Shown here: in pieces, positions 8,316 through 17,545 of the stretch
Position numbering within the stretch: position 1 is the stretch's first letter
Layout: each line of letters starts with the position of its first letter
From: an uncultured Paracoccaceae bacterium
Lineage (GTDB): Bacteria; Bacteroidota; Bacteroidia; Flavobacteriales; Flavobacteriaceae
Length of the DNA stretch: 64,000 nucleotides
NCBI GenBank assembly: GCA_943788135.1
Contig: CALSPC010000007.1
Coordinates: forward strand, 248,001-312,000
Reading direction: 5' to 3'
Position numbers and translations under genes: made by a program
Notes under the pieces: model-generated
What the model was told of the DNA's origin: nothing
The model's database searches: none
The model's input: the letters and a program-made list of their open reading frames with translations, nothing else

Positions 8316-9401
8316 ATGGCACAAAAAACAATCTTAGATAAAAAAGCACTCACATTTCTAGAAGACTATCTTAATAATGCAGCTCCAACAGGCTACGAAT
8401 GGGACGGTCAAAAGCTATGGATGGACTATCTAAAACCTTATGTTGATACTTTTATTACAGACACCTACGGAACTGCTGTGGGCGTTATTAATCCTGATGC
8501 ACCATTTAAGGTTGTTATTGAAGGTCATGCCGATGAAATTTCTTGGTATGTCAACTATATTTCAGATGATGGGCTTATTTATGTTATTCGAAATGGTGGA
8601 AGTGATCATCAAATAGCACCAAGTAAGATCGTAAACATTCATACCAAAAAAGGAATAGTAAAAGGTGTTTTTGGATGGCCAGCGATACATACGCGAAGCG
8701 CTGCCAAAGAACAAGCGCCGAAACTCGATAATATTTTTATAGATGTTGGCTGTAAAACCAAAGAAGCGGTGGCTGAATTAGGCGTTCATGTTGGTTGTGT
8801 TATCACCTATCCTGATACGTTTCATGTCCTTAATAAAGATCATTTTGTATGTCGTGCTTTAGACAACCGTATGGGCGGGTTTATGATTGCTCAAGTGGCG
8901 CGTTTATTACACGAAAATAAAAAAACTCTGCCTTTTGGTTTATATATTACAAATTCAGTACAAGAAGAAATTGGGCTACGCGGAGCAGAAATGATTACAC
9001 ACACCATCCAACCCAATGTGGCTATTGTTACCGATGTAACTCATGATACTACAACCCCAATGATTGAGAAAAAAACACAAGGCCATTGCGAAATGGGCAA
9101 AGGTCCAGTCATTGCCTATGCGCCTGCTGTACAACAAAAATTACGGGATTTAATTACGGATACTGCTGAAGCACATAAAATTCCGTTCCAACGTGCTGCC
9201 CTCTCAAGAGCAACAGGCACAGATACCGATGCCTTTGCGTATAGTAATGGTGGCGTAGCTTCGGCATTGATTTCATTACCCTTACGCTATATGCATACCA
9301 CGGTAGAAATGGTACATCGTGAGGATGTTGAAAATGTCATTAAAATGATTTATGAAACCTTATTAAAAATCAATAGCGGGCGATACATTTTCGTACTTTG
9401 A
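8316..9401 (+). CDS. M42 family metallopeptidase (glutamyl-aminopeptidase-like)
   Basis: The 361-residue cytosolic peptidase belongs to family M42, which forms large tetrahedral dodecamers and removes N-terminal residues from peptides with two metal ions. Metal and catalytic residues appear in order: EGHADEISW (His, first Asp), CRALDNRMGG (bridging Asp), VQEEIGLRGA (catalytic Glu plus a Glu ligand), VTDVTHD (Asp) and the final YMHTTVE histidine. Length is normal. The ATG at 8316 is a clear start. The NUDIX gene follows after ten bases, so the two may be co-transcribed. Confidence 0.9.
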   Translation: MAQKTILDKKALTFLEDYLNNAAPTGYEWDGQKLWMDYLKPYVDTFITDTYGTAVGVINPDAPFKVVIEGHADEISWYVNYISDDGLIYVIRNGGSDHQIAPSKIVNIHTKKGIVKGVFGWPAIHTRSAAKEQAPKLDNIFIDVGCKTKEAVAELGVHVGCVITYPDTFHVLNKDHFVCRALDNRMGGFMIAQVARLLHENKKTLPFGLYITNSVQEEIGLRGAEMITHTIQPNVAIVTDVTHDTTTPMIEKKTQGHCEMGKGPVIAYAPAVQQKLRDLITDTAEAHKIPFQRAALSRATGTDTDAFAYSNGGVASALISLPLRYMHTTVEMVHREDVENVIKMIYETLLKINSGRYIFVL

Positions 9402-9411
9402 CTAATTTGTA

Positions 9412-9960
9412 GTGGACGAATACTTAGACATTTGGAGTTCTGATGGGCAACCAACAGGACAATCTTGCTTGAAGGATGAAGCCCACCAAAACGGCTGGTT
9501 TCATCCCACAGTGCATATTTGGTTTTACACTGCTACACCTGCCCTATTACTTCAAAAACGAAGCCTCACAAAAGACACCTTTCCTGGGTTTTGGGACGTT
9601 TCTGTAGCCGGTCATGTGAGTGCTGGAGAATCCATTTTAGAAGGCGCCATTCGCGAAGTCAAAGAAGAAATTGGTTTAGATATTATCGCATCTGACCTCA
9701 AGCCTCTTGACATCCGAAAAAACACCAACCGGTTCAAGAATGGGATTATAGACTGTGAATTTCAACATGTGTTTTTAGTGAAACTTGACACTGAGCTCTC
9801 TCAACTCCGAATTCAAGAATCTGAAGTGGATGCTATTCGCTTGTTTTCTTTTGAAGAACTCCAAAAATGCAGGCTCCAAAAACATCCGATATATAGTATT
9901 GTACCTGCAGATATGCGCTATTACCAGTTTGTGATGGATGCAGTGTCAAAAATTCTATAA
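9412..9960 (+). CDS. NUDIX hydrolase
   Basis: The 182-residue protein carries a complete NUDIX box at about residues 67-89 (GHVSAGES, then REVKEEIGL), the loop that binds Mg2+ and hydrolyses a nucleoside-diphosphate-linked substrate. The N-terminal WSSDGQPTGQSCLKDEAH and WFHPTVHIW resemble isopentenyl-diphosphate-isomerase-like NUDIX proteins, but the isomerase cysteine and glutamate are not obvious. The start is a GTG ten bases after the peptidase gene. Substrate unknown. Confidence 0.85.
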   Translation: MDEYLDIWSSDGQPTGQSCLKDEAHQNGWFHPTVHIWFYTATPALLLQKRSLTKDTFPGFWDVSVAGHVSAGESILEGAIREVKEEIGLDIIASDLKPLDIRKNTNRFKNGIIDCEFQHVFLVKLDTELSQLRIQESEVDAIRLFSFEELQKCRLQKHPIYSIVPADMRYYQFVMDAVSKIL

Positions 9961-9979
9961 TTAGCAGTAGTTTTGCCAA

Positions 9980-11179
9980 ATGCAGAATCAACCCAAACTT
10001 AAACTCGAGTTTATTGCCATTATGGCGTTGCTCATGTCTTTAGTAGCGCTATCAATAGATGGTATTTTACCGGCGCTTGCCGTCATTGGAACAGATTTAG
10101 GAGTGACCGACACACAGAAACACCAGTTACTAATTACCATGATTTTTTTAGGTTTAGGATTTGGACAACTGATTTTTGGTCCATTATCCGATAGTTATGG
10201 TCGAAAACCGATTATTTATGTAGGGTTTTTAGTCTTTGCAATTGCGAGTATTATTTGTGTGAACACCAATTCTTATGAAGTATTAATAGCAGGACGTATT
10301 CTGCAAGGTATTGGGTTGGCATCGCCACGTACCTTGAGTATCGCCATGATTCGCGATTCATATGAAGGAGATTATATGGCAAAAGTAATGTCATTTATTG
10401 TGATGATATTTATTCTCATCCCGATCATCGCGCCTACATTAGGACAGTATTTAATGCTCACTTATAACTGGCAAACCATTTTTAATGTTCAATTAGGACT
10501 TGGAATTTTAGTTCTATTTTGGTTTTGGAAACGACAACCTGAAACCTTAGCAGTTTCCAAGCGAATTCCATTTAGAACTGCAACCTTAAGCTCTGGATTT
10601 ATAGAGTTTTTCAAACACAAACAAGCGGTAGCTTTTACTTTGATTTCTGGATTTATAACAGGCTCGTTTATGGTATACCTAAGTACAACCCAACATATTT
10701 TTGAAATTCAATACGATTTAGGGGAAGATTTCCCTTTAATCTTTGCCAGTCTGGCGATAGGTGTAGGATTTGCCACTTATCTCAATGGCGTTTATGTTGT
10801 TCGTATTGGCATGAAACGAATTGCCTTGGTATCGCTAGCGGCTTACTGTTTAAGTGCATTACTTTATGTGGTTTTATTTTTTAATGTCTCTAATCCTCCT
10901 CTATGGGTTTTATTAACATTTTTTGTAATACAATTTATTGCTGTTGGATTTTTATTTGGAAACCTGAGAGCGCTCGCCATGCAACCTATTGGACATATTG
11001 CCGGCGTTGGTGCAGCCATTAATGGGTTTATTTCAACAGTTATGGGTGTGCTTATTGCTAGTGGCATTGGGGCTTATGTCACCACCACAGCTTGGCCCCT
11101 ATTTTTAGGATTTTCAGTGTGTGGAATGGTATCTATGGTAATTTTTATTTTAAATAAGCCGTTAGAACGGACAATTTAA
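9980..11179 (+). CDS. MFS transporter, Bcr/CflA family
   Basis: The 399-residue protein has 12 predicted membrane helices and the Bcr/CflA drug-efflux layout. The motif A loop between helices 2 and 3 reads GPLSDSYGRKP at about residues 68-78, and GRILQGIGLASPRTLSIAMIR fits the helix 4 region of this family. It would export small molecules by proton antiport; the natural substrate is not predictable. It starts 19 bases after the NUDIX gene and its end overlaps the convergent hydrolase gene by four bases. Confidence 0.85.
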   Translation: MQNQPKLKLEFIAIMALLMSLVALSIDGILPALAVIGTDLGVTDTQKHQLLITMIFLGLGFGQLIFGPLSDSYGRKPIIYVGFLVFAIASIICVNTNSYEVLIAGRILQGIGLASPRTLSIAMIRDSYEGDYMAKVMSFIVMIFILIPIIAPTLGQYLMLTYNWQTIFNVQLGLGILVLFWFWKRQPETLAVSKRIPFRTATLSSGFIEFFKHKQAVAFTLISGFITGSFMVYLSTTQHIFEIQYDLGEDFPLIFASLAIGVGFATYLNGVYVVRIGMKRIALVSLAAYCLSALLYVVLFFNVSNPPLWVLLTFFVIQFIAVGFLFGNLRALAMQPIGHIAGVGAAINGFISTVMGVLIASGIGAYVTTTAWPLFLGFSVCGMVSMVIFILNKPLERTI

Positions 11180-12078
11180 AACACGCCATTATCAACATCT
11201 TTGATGAATTGAATCAAGCCTTCAAAGTAGATTTTTTGGTCGTCAAATTGTGAAAGATGACTCCCATTAGGACACAATAAAAAGCGCCCATTTTGAACCT
11301 CTTCTGAAATAAACTCCATTTGTGCTGGATCCATGGTGTCATGAGTGGCACCAATACTCAAGGTTGGTACAGTAATCTTGTGTAAATCCGCTTTGATATC
11401 CCAATACTTTAAATTAGCATCGCCTTTAATCCCAAATTCACTGGGCCCTTGCATCGTCACATAGACATCATGGTTGATGTGCTTAAAACTTCTATTTAAA
11501 GGTTCTGGCCATTCAGCTACGGGTAAACGTAGTATGTGCTCAGTGTAATAATTATTAACAACCAACTCCATATAACGAGGATTGGAATAGTCTTCTTTTT
11601 CTTCAAAAGACATGATTTCTTTCAATACCTCAGGATCTAGTTTTGGTGCTAAGACTTCATCAGAATAGTTTTGATAATCTGGAATTGAAGGTACCATATT
11701 AGAAATGATCAAACCTTTTAAATGTTCTTGATATTTTAAGGCATATTGCATTCCTAAAATTCCACCCCACGATTGGCCAAACAAATAAAAATTATCATTT
11801 GTCAATCCTAAAGCGATTCGAACTTGCTCTACTTCCTCCACAAAACGATCTAAATCCCAAAGCGATAAATCTTTAGGCTGATCACTATAATAAGACCCTA
11901 ATTGATCATAATAATAATATTCAATGCCTTCATTAGGAAAATAACCATCAAAGGATTCATAAATTTCATGTGTCATTCCAGGTCCACCATGTAATAACAA
12001 TACTTTTATTTTTGGATTATTTCCAACACGCTTTGTCCACACCTTAAATTCGCCTTTAGGCGTTGAGATTGGAATCAT
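11176..12078 (-). CDS. Prolyl-iminopeptidase-family alpha/beta hydrolase, leader lost by frameshift
   Basis: The 300-residue alpha/beta hydrolase has HGGPG as the oxyanion loop near residue 30, GQSWGG as the nucleophile elbow (Ser near 104), and C-terminal Asp and His candidates in THDTMDP and GSHLSQF. The fold matches proline iminopeptidases that cut N-terminal proline. Flavobacterial members are lipoproteins. The sequence just upstream, in another frame, continues cleanly as YLDSSEKDDQYLGGIK into this ORF and is preceded by a lipoprotein signal at 12221-12120. The native gene therefore ran from 12221 to 11176 and has lost one base (net -1) near 12130-12140. If the shift is real, the enzyme could still be made from the internal ATG at 12078 but would stay in the cytoplasm. 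Confidence 0.8.
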   Translation of the reverse strand: MIPISTPKGEFKVWTKRVGNNPKIKVLLLHGGPGMTHEIYESFDGYFPNEGIEYYYYDQLGSYYSDQPKDLSLWDLDRFVEEVEQVRIALGLTNDNFYLFGQSWGGILGMQYALKYQEHLKGLIISNMVPSIPDYQNYSDEVLAPKLDPEVLKEIMSFEEKEDYSNPRYMELVVNNYYTEHILRLPVAEWPEPLNRSFKHINHDVYVTMQGPSEFGIKGDANLKYWDIKADLHKITVPTLSIGATHDTMDPAQMEFISEEVQNGRFLLCPNGSHLSQFDDQKIYFEGLIQFIKDVDNGVF

Positions 12079-12119
12079 TTTTATACCACCTAAATACTGA
12101 TCGTCTTTTTCAGAACTGT

Positions 12120-12221
12120 CTAAGTAATCTGATTTGAAGTTGTAAGCGATGTTTTAAGTTCTGTTTTACAAGCTGTAAAAAGTAATGCGAAAATTAAAAG
12201 ATATACAAAATTGGTTTTCAT
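12120..12221 (-). pseudogene. Detached lipoprotein signal peptide of the hydrolase gene
   Basis: A 33-codon frame reads MKTNFVYLLIFALLFTACKT and runs to a TAG at 12122-12120. LFTAC is a lipobox with the lipidated cysteine at residue 18. In the next frame the sequence continues FKSDYLDSSEKDD into the hydrolase. One missing base separates the two parts. Confidence 0.7.
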
Positions 12222-12341
12222 GTGTTTGTATTTATTGGTTTTATAGTTGAAGATTTTGGTCGCTATTAATCATTTTTTAGGGTGATCAAATTTTAAATTT
12301 GTGGCGATCATAAAAATATGATTTAAAGTGATTTCGTTTAT

Positions 12342-14240
12342 TTATAGTGAATTTTTCATGATGGTTTCAACCACTTCAGGATTTAACAAGGTACTAATGT
12401 CCCCTAAATTAGAGGTGTCTTTACTGGCGATTTTGCGAAGAATACGACGCATAATTTTTCCGGAACGTGTTTTTGGTAAGCCCGACGTAAATTGAATTTT
12501 ATCCAACTTAGCAATTGGTCCAATGTGTTTACTAATAAGTTGGTTGATTTCAACTTTTAAAGCTGCAGCATTCGTGTCATCAGAATTTTTAAGCGTTATA
12601 TAGCCATATAACGCACTTCCCTTAATATCGTGTGGATAACCAACAATCGCAGATTCAGCAACCTTAGGATGCTCATTTATGGCATCTTCTATAGGAGCCG
12701 TTCCTAAATTATGACCTGAAACAATAATCACATCATCTACACGTCCAGTAATGCGGTAGTGTCCATTTTCATCTCTAAGGGCACCATCACCAGTAAAATA
12801 GCTCTGATCATAGGCAGAAAAATACGTTTCCTTGTAGCGTTGGTGATTACCCCAAATTGTTCGTGCCATCGACGGCCAAGGAAATTTAATACACAAACGA
12901 CCTTCTACAGAATTACCCTCAATTTCCTCGCCTTTTTCGTCCATTAAAGCGGGTTGAATTCCCACGAACGGCAAGGTTGCAAAAGTTGGTTTACCGTCAA
13001 AACTCTTTGGAATAGGAGAAATCATAATTCCGCCTGTTTCTGTTTGCCACCATGTATCCACAATTGGGCATTTGCGTTTTCCAATATGATCGTTGTACCA
13101 ATGCCAAGCTTCCTCATTAATAGGTTCTCCTACTGTGCCCAATACTTTTAAAGACGATAAATCATAAGGAGAGACTAAATCTAAGCCCTGCTTTGCTAAA
13201 GCTCTAATCGCTGTTGGTGCCGTATAAAATTGAGAGACCTTGTGTTTTTCAACAATAGACCAAAAGCGGCCATAATCGGGATAACTAGGTACGCCTTCAA
13301 ACATCAGCGTTGTAGCACCATTTAAGAGTGGCCCGTAAACGATATAACTATGGCCTGTTATCCATCCAATATCAGCTGTACACCAATAAATATCCTCAGG
13401 TTCATATTGAAAAATATTTTTAAATGTATAGGCACTATAAACCATATAACCAGCCGTTGTATGCACCATTCCTTTAGGTTGCCCTGTTGACCCCGATGTA
13501 TATAAAATAAATAACGGATCTTCAGCATCCATAACTGTAGCCTCGCATATAGCTGATGCAGATTCTAAAAGCGGTTGTAACCAAAAATCTCTTCCAGAAA
13601 CCATCGAAATGTCCGTATGAATGCGTTTTGCAACGAGCACCGCTTCTATACCAGCGCAGTCTAAAAGCGCTGTATCAACAATCGATTTTAAATCAATTGT
13701 TTTTGCACCACGATAACCGCCATCACTAGTAATAAGAAGTTTACAATCGCAATCATTTATCCGTGACGCCAACGCATTCGCAGAAAACCCTGCAAAAACA
13801 ACAGAATGAATCGCGCCAATACGCGCACAAGCGAGTACTGCAATCGCTAATTCTGGAATCATCGGCAAATAAACACAAACCCTGTCCCCTTTTTGAATCC
13901 CTTTGGACTTTAATACATTGGCAAACTGGTTGACACGTTTATGTAAATCTGTGTATGTAATCGCTTCAGAAGATTCGTTTGGATTATTGGGTTCAAATAA
14001 AATAGCTGTTTTGTTGCCGTTTTGTTCTAGGTGGCGATCAATACAGTTTTCAGTAATATTAAGCTGAGCACCTTCAAACCAACTAATTTTAGGGAGAGAA
14101 AAATCCCATTCTAACACCCTACTCCATGGGCGTTTCCAAACAAAATTAGCTTTGGCTATTGCATCCCAAAAGGCTTCGGGATTTTCTACTGATTTTTTAT
14201 AACTTTTTGTATAAGATTTGAGGTCTTTTAAATTGTACAC
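12342..14240 (-). CDS. acs: Acetate--CoA ligase
   Basis: The 632-residue enzyme activates acetate to acetyl-CoA through acetyl-AMP. Visible features are the N-terminal acs segment (SWFEGAQLNITENCIDRHL), the AMP-binding P-loop YTSGSTGQPKG at about residues 245-255, the acetate-pocket region DTWWQTETGG near 400, the hinge TGRVDDVIIVSGHN near 505, and the C-terminal KTRSGKIMRR whose lysine is acetylated in homologues. Length is normal. It stands alone between a gap of 120 bases and a divergent membrane protein gene. In flavobacteria it salvages acetate for the TCA cycle and lipid synthesis. Confidence 0.95.
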   Translation of the reverse strand: MYNLKDLKSYTKSYKKSVENPEAFWDAIAKANFVWKRPWSRVLEWDFSLPKISWFEGAQLNITENCIDRHLEQNGNKTAILFEPNNPNESSEAITYTDLHKRVNQFANVLKSKGIQKGDRVCVYLPMIPELAIAVLACARIGAIHSVVFAGFSANALASRINDCDCKLLITSDGGYRGAKTIDLKSIVDTALLDCAGIEAVLVAKRIHTDISMVSGRDFWLQPLLESASAICEATVMDAEDPLFILYTSGSTGQPKGMVHTTAGYMVYSAYTFKNIFQYEPEDIYWCTADIGWITGHSYIVYGPLLNGATTLMFEGVPSYPDYGRFWSIVEKHKVSQFYTAPTAIRALAKQGLDLVSPYDLSSLKVLGTVGEPINEEAWHWYNDHIGKRKCPIVDTWWQTETGGIMISPIPKSFDGKPTFATLPFVGIQPALMDEKGEEIEGNSVEGRLCIKFPWPSMARTIWGNHQRYKETYFSAYDQSYFTGDGALRDENGHYRITGRVDDVIIVSGHNLGTAPIEDAINEHPKVAESAIVGYPHDIKGSALYGYITLKNSDDTNAAALKVEINQLISKHIGPIAKLDKIQFTSGLPKTRSGKIMRRILRKIASKDTSNLGDISTLLNPEVVETIMKNSL

Positions 14241-14340
14241 TGTTGAAGTTTTAAGAAATTATGCTACAAGTTAATAAATTTACACAAACAATGTTAATAC
14301 ATTTCATGATTTCAATAATTTGAATGTTAAAATTATAAGC

Positions 14341-14348
14341 TAACTTTG
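14341..14348 (+). promoter_or_regulatory. -7 element TAACTTTG
   Basis: TAACTTTG fits TAnnTTTG. It overlaps a TTG triplet that could be misread as a start codon at 14346; transcription would begin about seven bases downstream, so translation must start later. No clear -33 TTG is seen. Confidence 0.5.
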
Positions 14349-14366
14349 CATTCTAACCAATTAACT

Positions 14367-15476
14367 TTGCAATTAAAACGGCTCTACTTTATTGATGCTG
14401 TGAGAGCATTTGCTATATTAATGATGCTTCAAGGTCATTTTATTGACACCTTATTAGCTATTGAATATAGAGATTCCAACACTCTAGCCTTTAATACTTG
14501 GCAGTATTTTAGAGGAATCACTGCTCCTGTATTTTTTACGGTTTCAGGTCTAATATTCACCTATTTATTAATCAAAGCAAAAAGCAAAGGTGCATTGTAT
14601 TACCGGATGCGTCGCGGCGTTGTTCGAGGGCTTATGTTAATTGGAATTGGATATGCACTTCGGATTCCAATTTTTAGATGGTTAAATGGCTCTTTTGGAA
14701 CTTATTTCTTGGTTATTGATGTTCTTCAAATTATAGGAGTTTCTTTAATTTTAATTGTCGGCATCTATGCCTTATGCCAAAAAAAGACACTGTTTTTCTC
14801 TGTTGTCATGGTTTCGATTGGAACCTTGATATTTCTATGTGAACCACTCTACCGAGCCTATGCCGCTAATGGTGTTCCTTTAGTATTCGCTAATTATATA
14901 TCAAAAATAAATGGCTCTGTATTTACGGTTTTTCCTTGGTTTGGATATGTTGCTTTTGGGGCATTCATTGCAACCCTATTTTATGGCTATTTAGTTCGTC
15001 CTAGATTTAAACCCGCCATTGTGACTGGATTTTTTTCTGTAGGACTAGCTTTAATTTATGGATCGTCTTCTGGTTTACATTGGCTTGCTATTCAAACCGA
15101 CATATCCCTTTTTGAAGCCGTTGCCAATTATAATTATTTATGTATTCGATTAGGAAATGTTCTCGTTTTATTTGGACTGTTCTATGCCTTAGAAACCTAT
15201 TTAAAACATCCTGTAATTTTAAAAATCGGACAAAAAACGCTTTCCATTTATGTGGTACATTTTATCCTTCTTTATGGCAGTTTTACTGGTTGGGGCCTCA
15301 AACGAATTTTTGGTAAAAATCTAAGCCCTATGGAAGTCATTCTTGGAGCGATCTGTTTTCTAGTTGTTGTAAGTTTAATTTCAATTTATGTCATTAAACC
15401 AAACACTCAAGTTTATGGATTTCTTAGGCGCCAAGCGTTTAGATTAAAAACCGCTATACAGTCTTTAAATACCTAA
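14367..15476 (+). CDS. Multi-pass membrane acyltransferase-like protein (DUF1624/HGSNAT-like)
   Basis: The protein of about 369 residues has ten or so membrane helices. The N-terminal block [19 protein letters not shown] resembles the heparan-glucosaminide N-acetyltransferase-like and acyltransferase 3 membrane families, in which an early-helix histidine matters for acyl transfer. The later [14 protein letters not shown] helix fits the same group. Donor and acceptor are unknown. No ATG is available at the 5' end; I choose the TTG at 14367 because the earlier TTG at 14346 lies inside the -7 element. The end overlaps convergent purC by 23 bases. Confidence 0.7.
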   Translation: MQLKRLYFIDAVRAFAILMMLQGHFIDTLLAIEYRDSNTLAFNTWQYFRGITAPVFFTVSGLIFTYLLIKAKSKGALYYRMRRGVVRGLMLIGIGYALRIPIFRWLNGSFGTYFLVIDVLQIIGVSLILIVGIYALCQKKTLFFSVVMVSIGTLIFLCEPLYRAYAANGVPLVFANYISKINGSVFTVFPWFGYVAFGAFIATLFYGYLVRPRFKPAIVTGFFSVGLALIYGSSSGLHWLAIQTDISLFEAVANYNYLCIRLGNVLVLFGLFYALETYLKHPVILKIGQKTLSIYVVHFILLYGSFTGWGLKRIFGKNLSPMEVILGAICFLVVVSLISIYVIKPNTQVYGFLRRQAFRLKTAIQSLNT

Positions 15477-16407
15477 GAACATTAGTTTCTATTCGCGATT
15501 GGATGTCTGAAACGTCTGCTTTTACAAAAGTTTCGCCTGTGATATTTTCATACAATTCAATATAACGTTCACTTACAGAATTGATATATTCATCACTCAT
15601 TACTGGAACAGTTTGCCCTTCAAGTCCTTGAAAATTATTACTGATCAACCACTGCCGTACAAATTCTTTTGAAAGTTGTTTTTGGGGTTCATTGTTGGCT
15701 TGTCGTGTTTCATAGCCTTCTGCATAGAAATAGCGTGAAGAATCAGGAGTATGAATTTCATCGATTAAAACAATCTTTCCGTCCTTAGTTTTCCCAAATT
15801 CATATTTCGTGTCCACTAAAATCAATCCTCTGGAAGCAGCGATTTCAGACCCTCTTTGAAATAATTTTCGCGTATAGTCTTCTAAAACTGCGTAATCCGC
15901 TTCAGAAACAATACCGCGACTGATAATATCTTCTCTAGAAATATCCTCATCATGGTCACCCATTTCAGCTTTGGTTGCAGGGGTTATAATAGGGGTTGGA
16001 AACGCATCATTTTCTTTCATCCCTTCGGGCATAGATACTCCACAAAGTAAGCGTTTTCCTAAATTATATTCTCGAGCGGCATGACCAGACATATAGCCTC
16101 TTATTACCATTTCTACTTTGAAGGGTTCACAACACTGACCTACAGCCACATTGGGATCTGGAGTTGCCATCAACCAGTTGGGTACAATATCTGCTGTGGC
16201 TGCCATCATTTTAGTGGCAATTTGATTTAAGATCTGACCTTTAAAGGGAATTCCTTTAGGCATGACAACATCAAACGCCGATAAGCGGTCTGTTGCTACC
16301 ATCACCAAAATATCAGAATTTAGGGTGTACACTTCTCTAACTTTTCCTTTGTATAAATTGGATTGACCAGGAAATTCAAAATTTGTATCTGTAATCGTAT
16401 GACTCAT
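15454..16407 (-). CDS. purC: Phosphoribosylaminoimidazolesuccinocarboxamide synthase
   Basis: The 317-residue SAICAR synthase joins aspartate to CAIR with ATP in purine synthesis. Recognised by [11 protein letters not shown] at the N-terminus (ATP loop), [11 protein letters not shown] in the middle, LVDTKYEFG and [13 protein letters not shown] toward the C-terminus (substrate and metal binding). It is the longer form of the enzyme, as in Bacteroidota and yeast, rather than the 237-residue E. coli form. It follows phoH by nine bases on the same strand and is probably co-transcribed with it. Confidence 0.95.
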   Translation of the reverse strand: MSHTITDTNFEFPGQSNLYKGKVREVYTLNSDILVMVATDRLSAFDVVMPKGIPFKGQILNQIATKMMAATADIVPNWLMATPDPNVAVGQCCEPFKVEMVIRGYMSGHAAREYNLGKRLLCGVSMPEGMKENDAFPTPIITPATKAEMGDHDEDISREDIISRGIVSEADYAVLEDYTRKLFQRGSEIAASRGLILVDTKYEFGKTKDGKIVLIDEIHTPDSSRYFYAEGYETRQANNEPQKQLSKEFVRQWLISNNFQGLEGQTVPVMSDEYINSVSERYIELYENITGETFVKADVSDIQSRIETNVLRYLKTV

Positions 16408-16416
16408 GAAATTGTT

Positions 16417-17370
16417 TTAATCTCTATTTTCAATATTCTTGTAGGCTTCTATGACTTTCTTTACCAATTTGTGACGAATCACATCTTTATCATCTAAAAA
16501 AATCATACCGACACCATCAATATCTTTTAATATTAGAAGGGCTTCTTTGAGCCCAGAAATCGTTCGTCTAGGCAAATCAATTTGACCAGGATCTCCAGTT
16601 AAAAGAAATTTGGCATCCTTCCCCATTCGCGTCAAAAACATTTTCATTTGAGCATGAGTGGTGTTTTGACCTTCATCTAAAATCACAAAAGCATGATCTA
16701 AAGTACGCCCTCTCATAAATGCTAAAGGCGCAATTTGTATCGTACCATTTTCTATATAACTATCTAATTTTTCTGAGGGGATCATGTCTCTTAAAGCATC
16801 ATAAAGCGGCTGCATATAAGGATCTAACTTTTCTTTTAAATCGCCTGGTAAAAACCCAAGATTTTCACCAGCTTCAACAGCAGGGCGCGTTAATATGATC
16901 CGTTTTACTTCTTTATTTTTAAGAGCTTTAACTGCTAATGCTACCCCTGTGTAGGTTTTTCCAGTTCCGGCAGGACCAATAGCAAATACCATATCGTTTT
17001 TTCGAACACTATCTACTAACTTACGTTGATTAGCAGTCTGTGCTTTGATCAAACGCCCGTTAACTCCATGGACAATGACGTCTCCACTTTTTGAGGAAGA
17101 GTCGTAATCGGCTTGGGAATCACTGGTGAGAACGCGTTCAATCATATTTTCATCGAGTTTATTAAATTTCTGAAAATGACTTAACAACATTTTCATACGT
17201 TTGTCAAATTCTAATAACAGATCCTCATCTCCAAAAGCTGTAATTTTTGTACCTCTTGCTACAAGTTTTAACTTTGGAAAATACATTTTTAAGAGTTCTA
17301 TATTTTTATTTTGGGTCCCAAAAAACTGTTTAGGTGAAATATCTGTTAACTCAATAATTAGTTCATTCAA
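16417..17370 (-). CDS. PhoH family ATPase
   Basis: The 317-residue protein has an N-terminal KH-like segment and a RecA-like core. Walker A GPAGTGKT is at about residues 130-137, Walker B FVILDEGQN at about 228, and FLTRMGKDAKFLLTGDPGQ follows as sensor region. PhoH/YbeZ proteins couple ATP hydrolysis to RNA-related work with YbeY and ribosome maturation factors; phosphate control is historical naming only. It is followed by purC after nine bases, an arrangement usual in flavobacteria. Confidence 0.92.
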   Translation of the reverse strand: MNELIIELTDISPKQFFGTQNKNIELLKMYFPKLKLVARGTKITAFGDEDLLLEFDKRMKMLLSHFQKFNKLDENMIERVLTSDSQADYDSSSKSGDVIVHGVNGRLIKAQTANQRKLVDSVRKNDMVFAIGPAGTGKTYTGVALAVKALKNKEVKRIILTRPAVEAGENLGFLPGDLKEKLDPYMQPLYDALRDMIPSEKLDSYIENGTIQIAPLAFMRGRTLDHAFVILDEGQNTTHAQMKMFLTRMGKDAKFLLTGDPGQIDLPRRTISGLKEALLILKDIDGVGMIFLDDKDVIRHKLVKKVIEAYKNIENRD

Positions 17371-17545
17371 AGGGTTGAAATGTTTAGTTGTTTTACGATT
17401 CTTTCGATGCTATAAATGTAGTTACAATTTAGTATAATTTTTAAGAGTGTTAATAAAAATTTAAAATAAAAATTGTGTAGGTTTGTAGTGCTCTAGATAT
17501 TTCATGTTTACGGAGGATTTATAAACAAACTAAGATACTGCGCGA

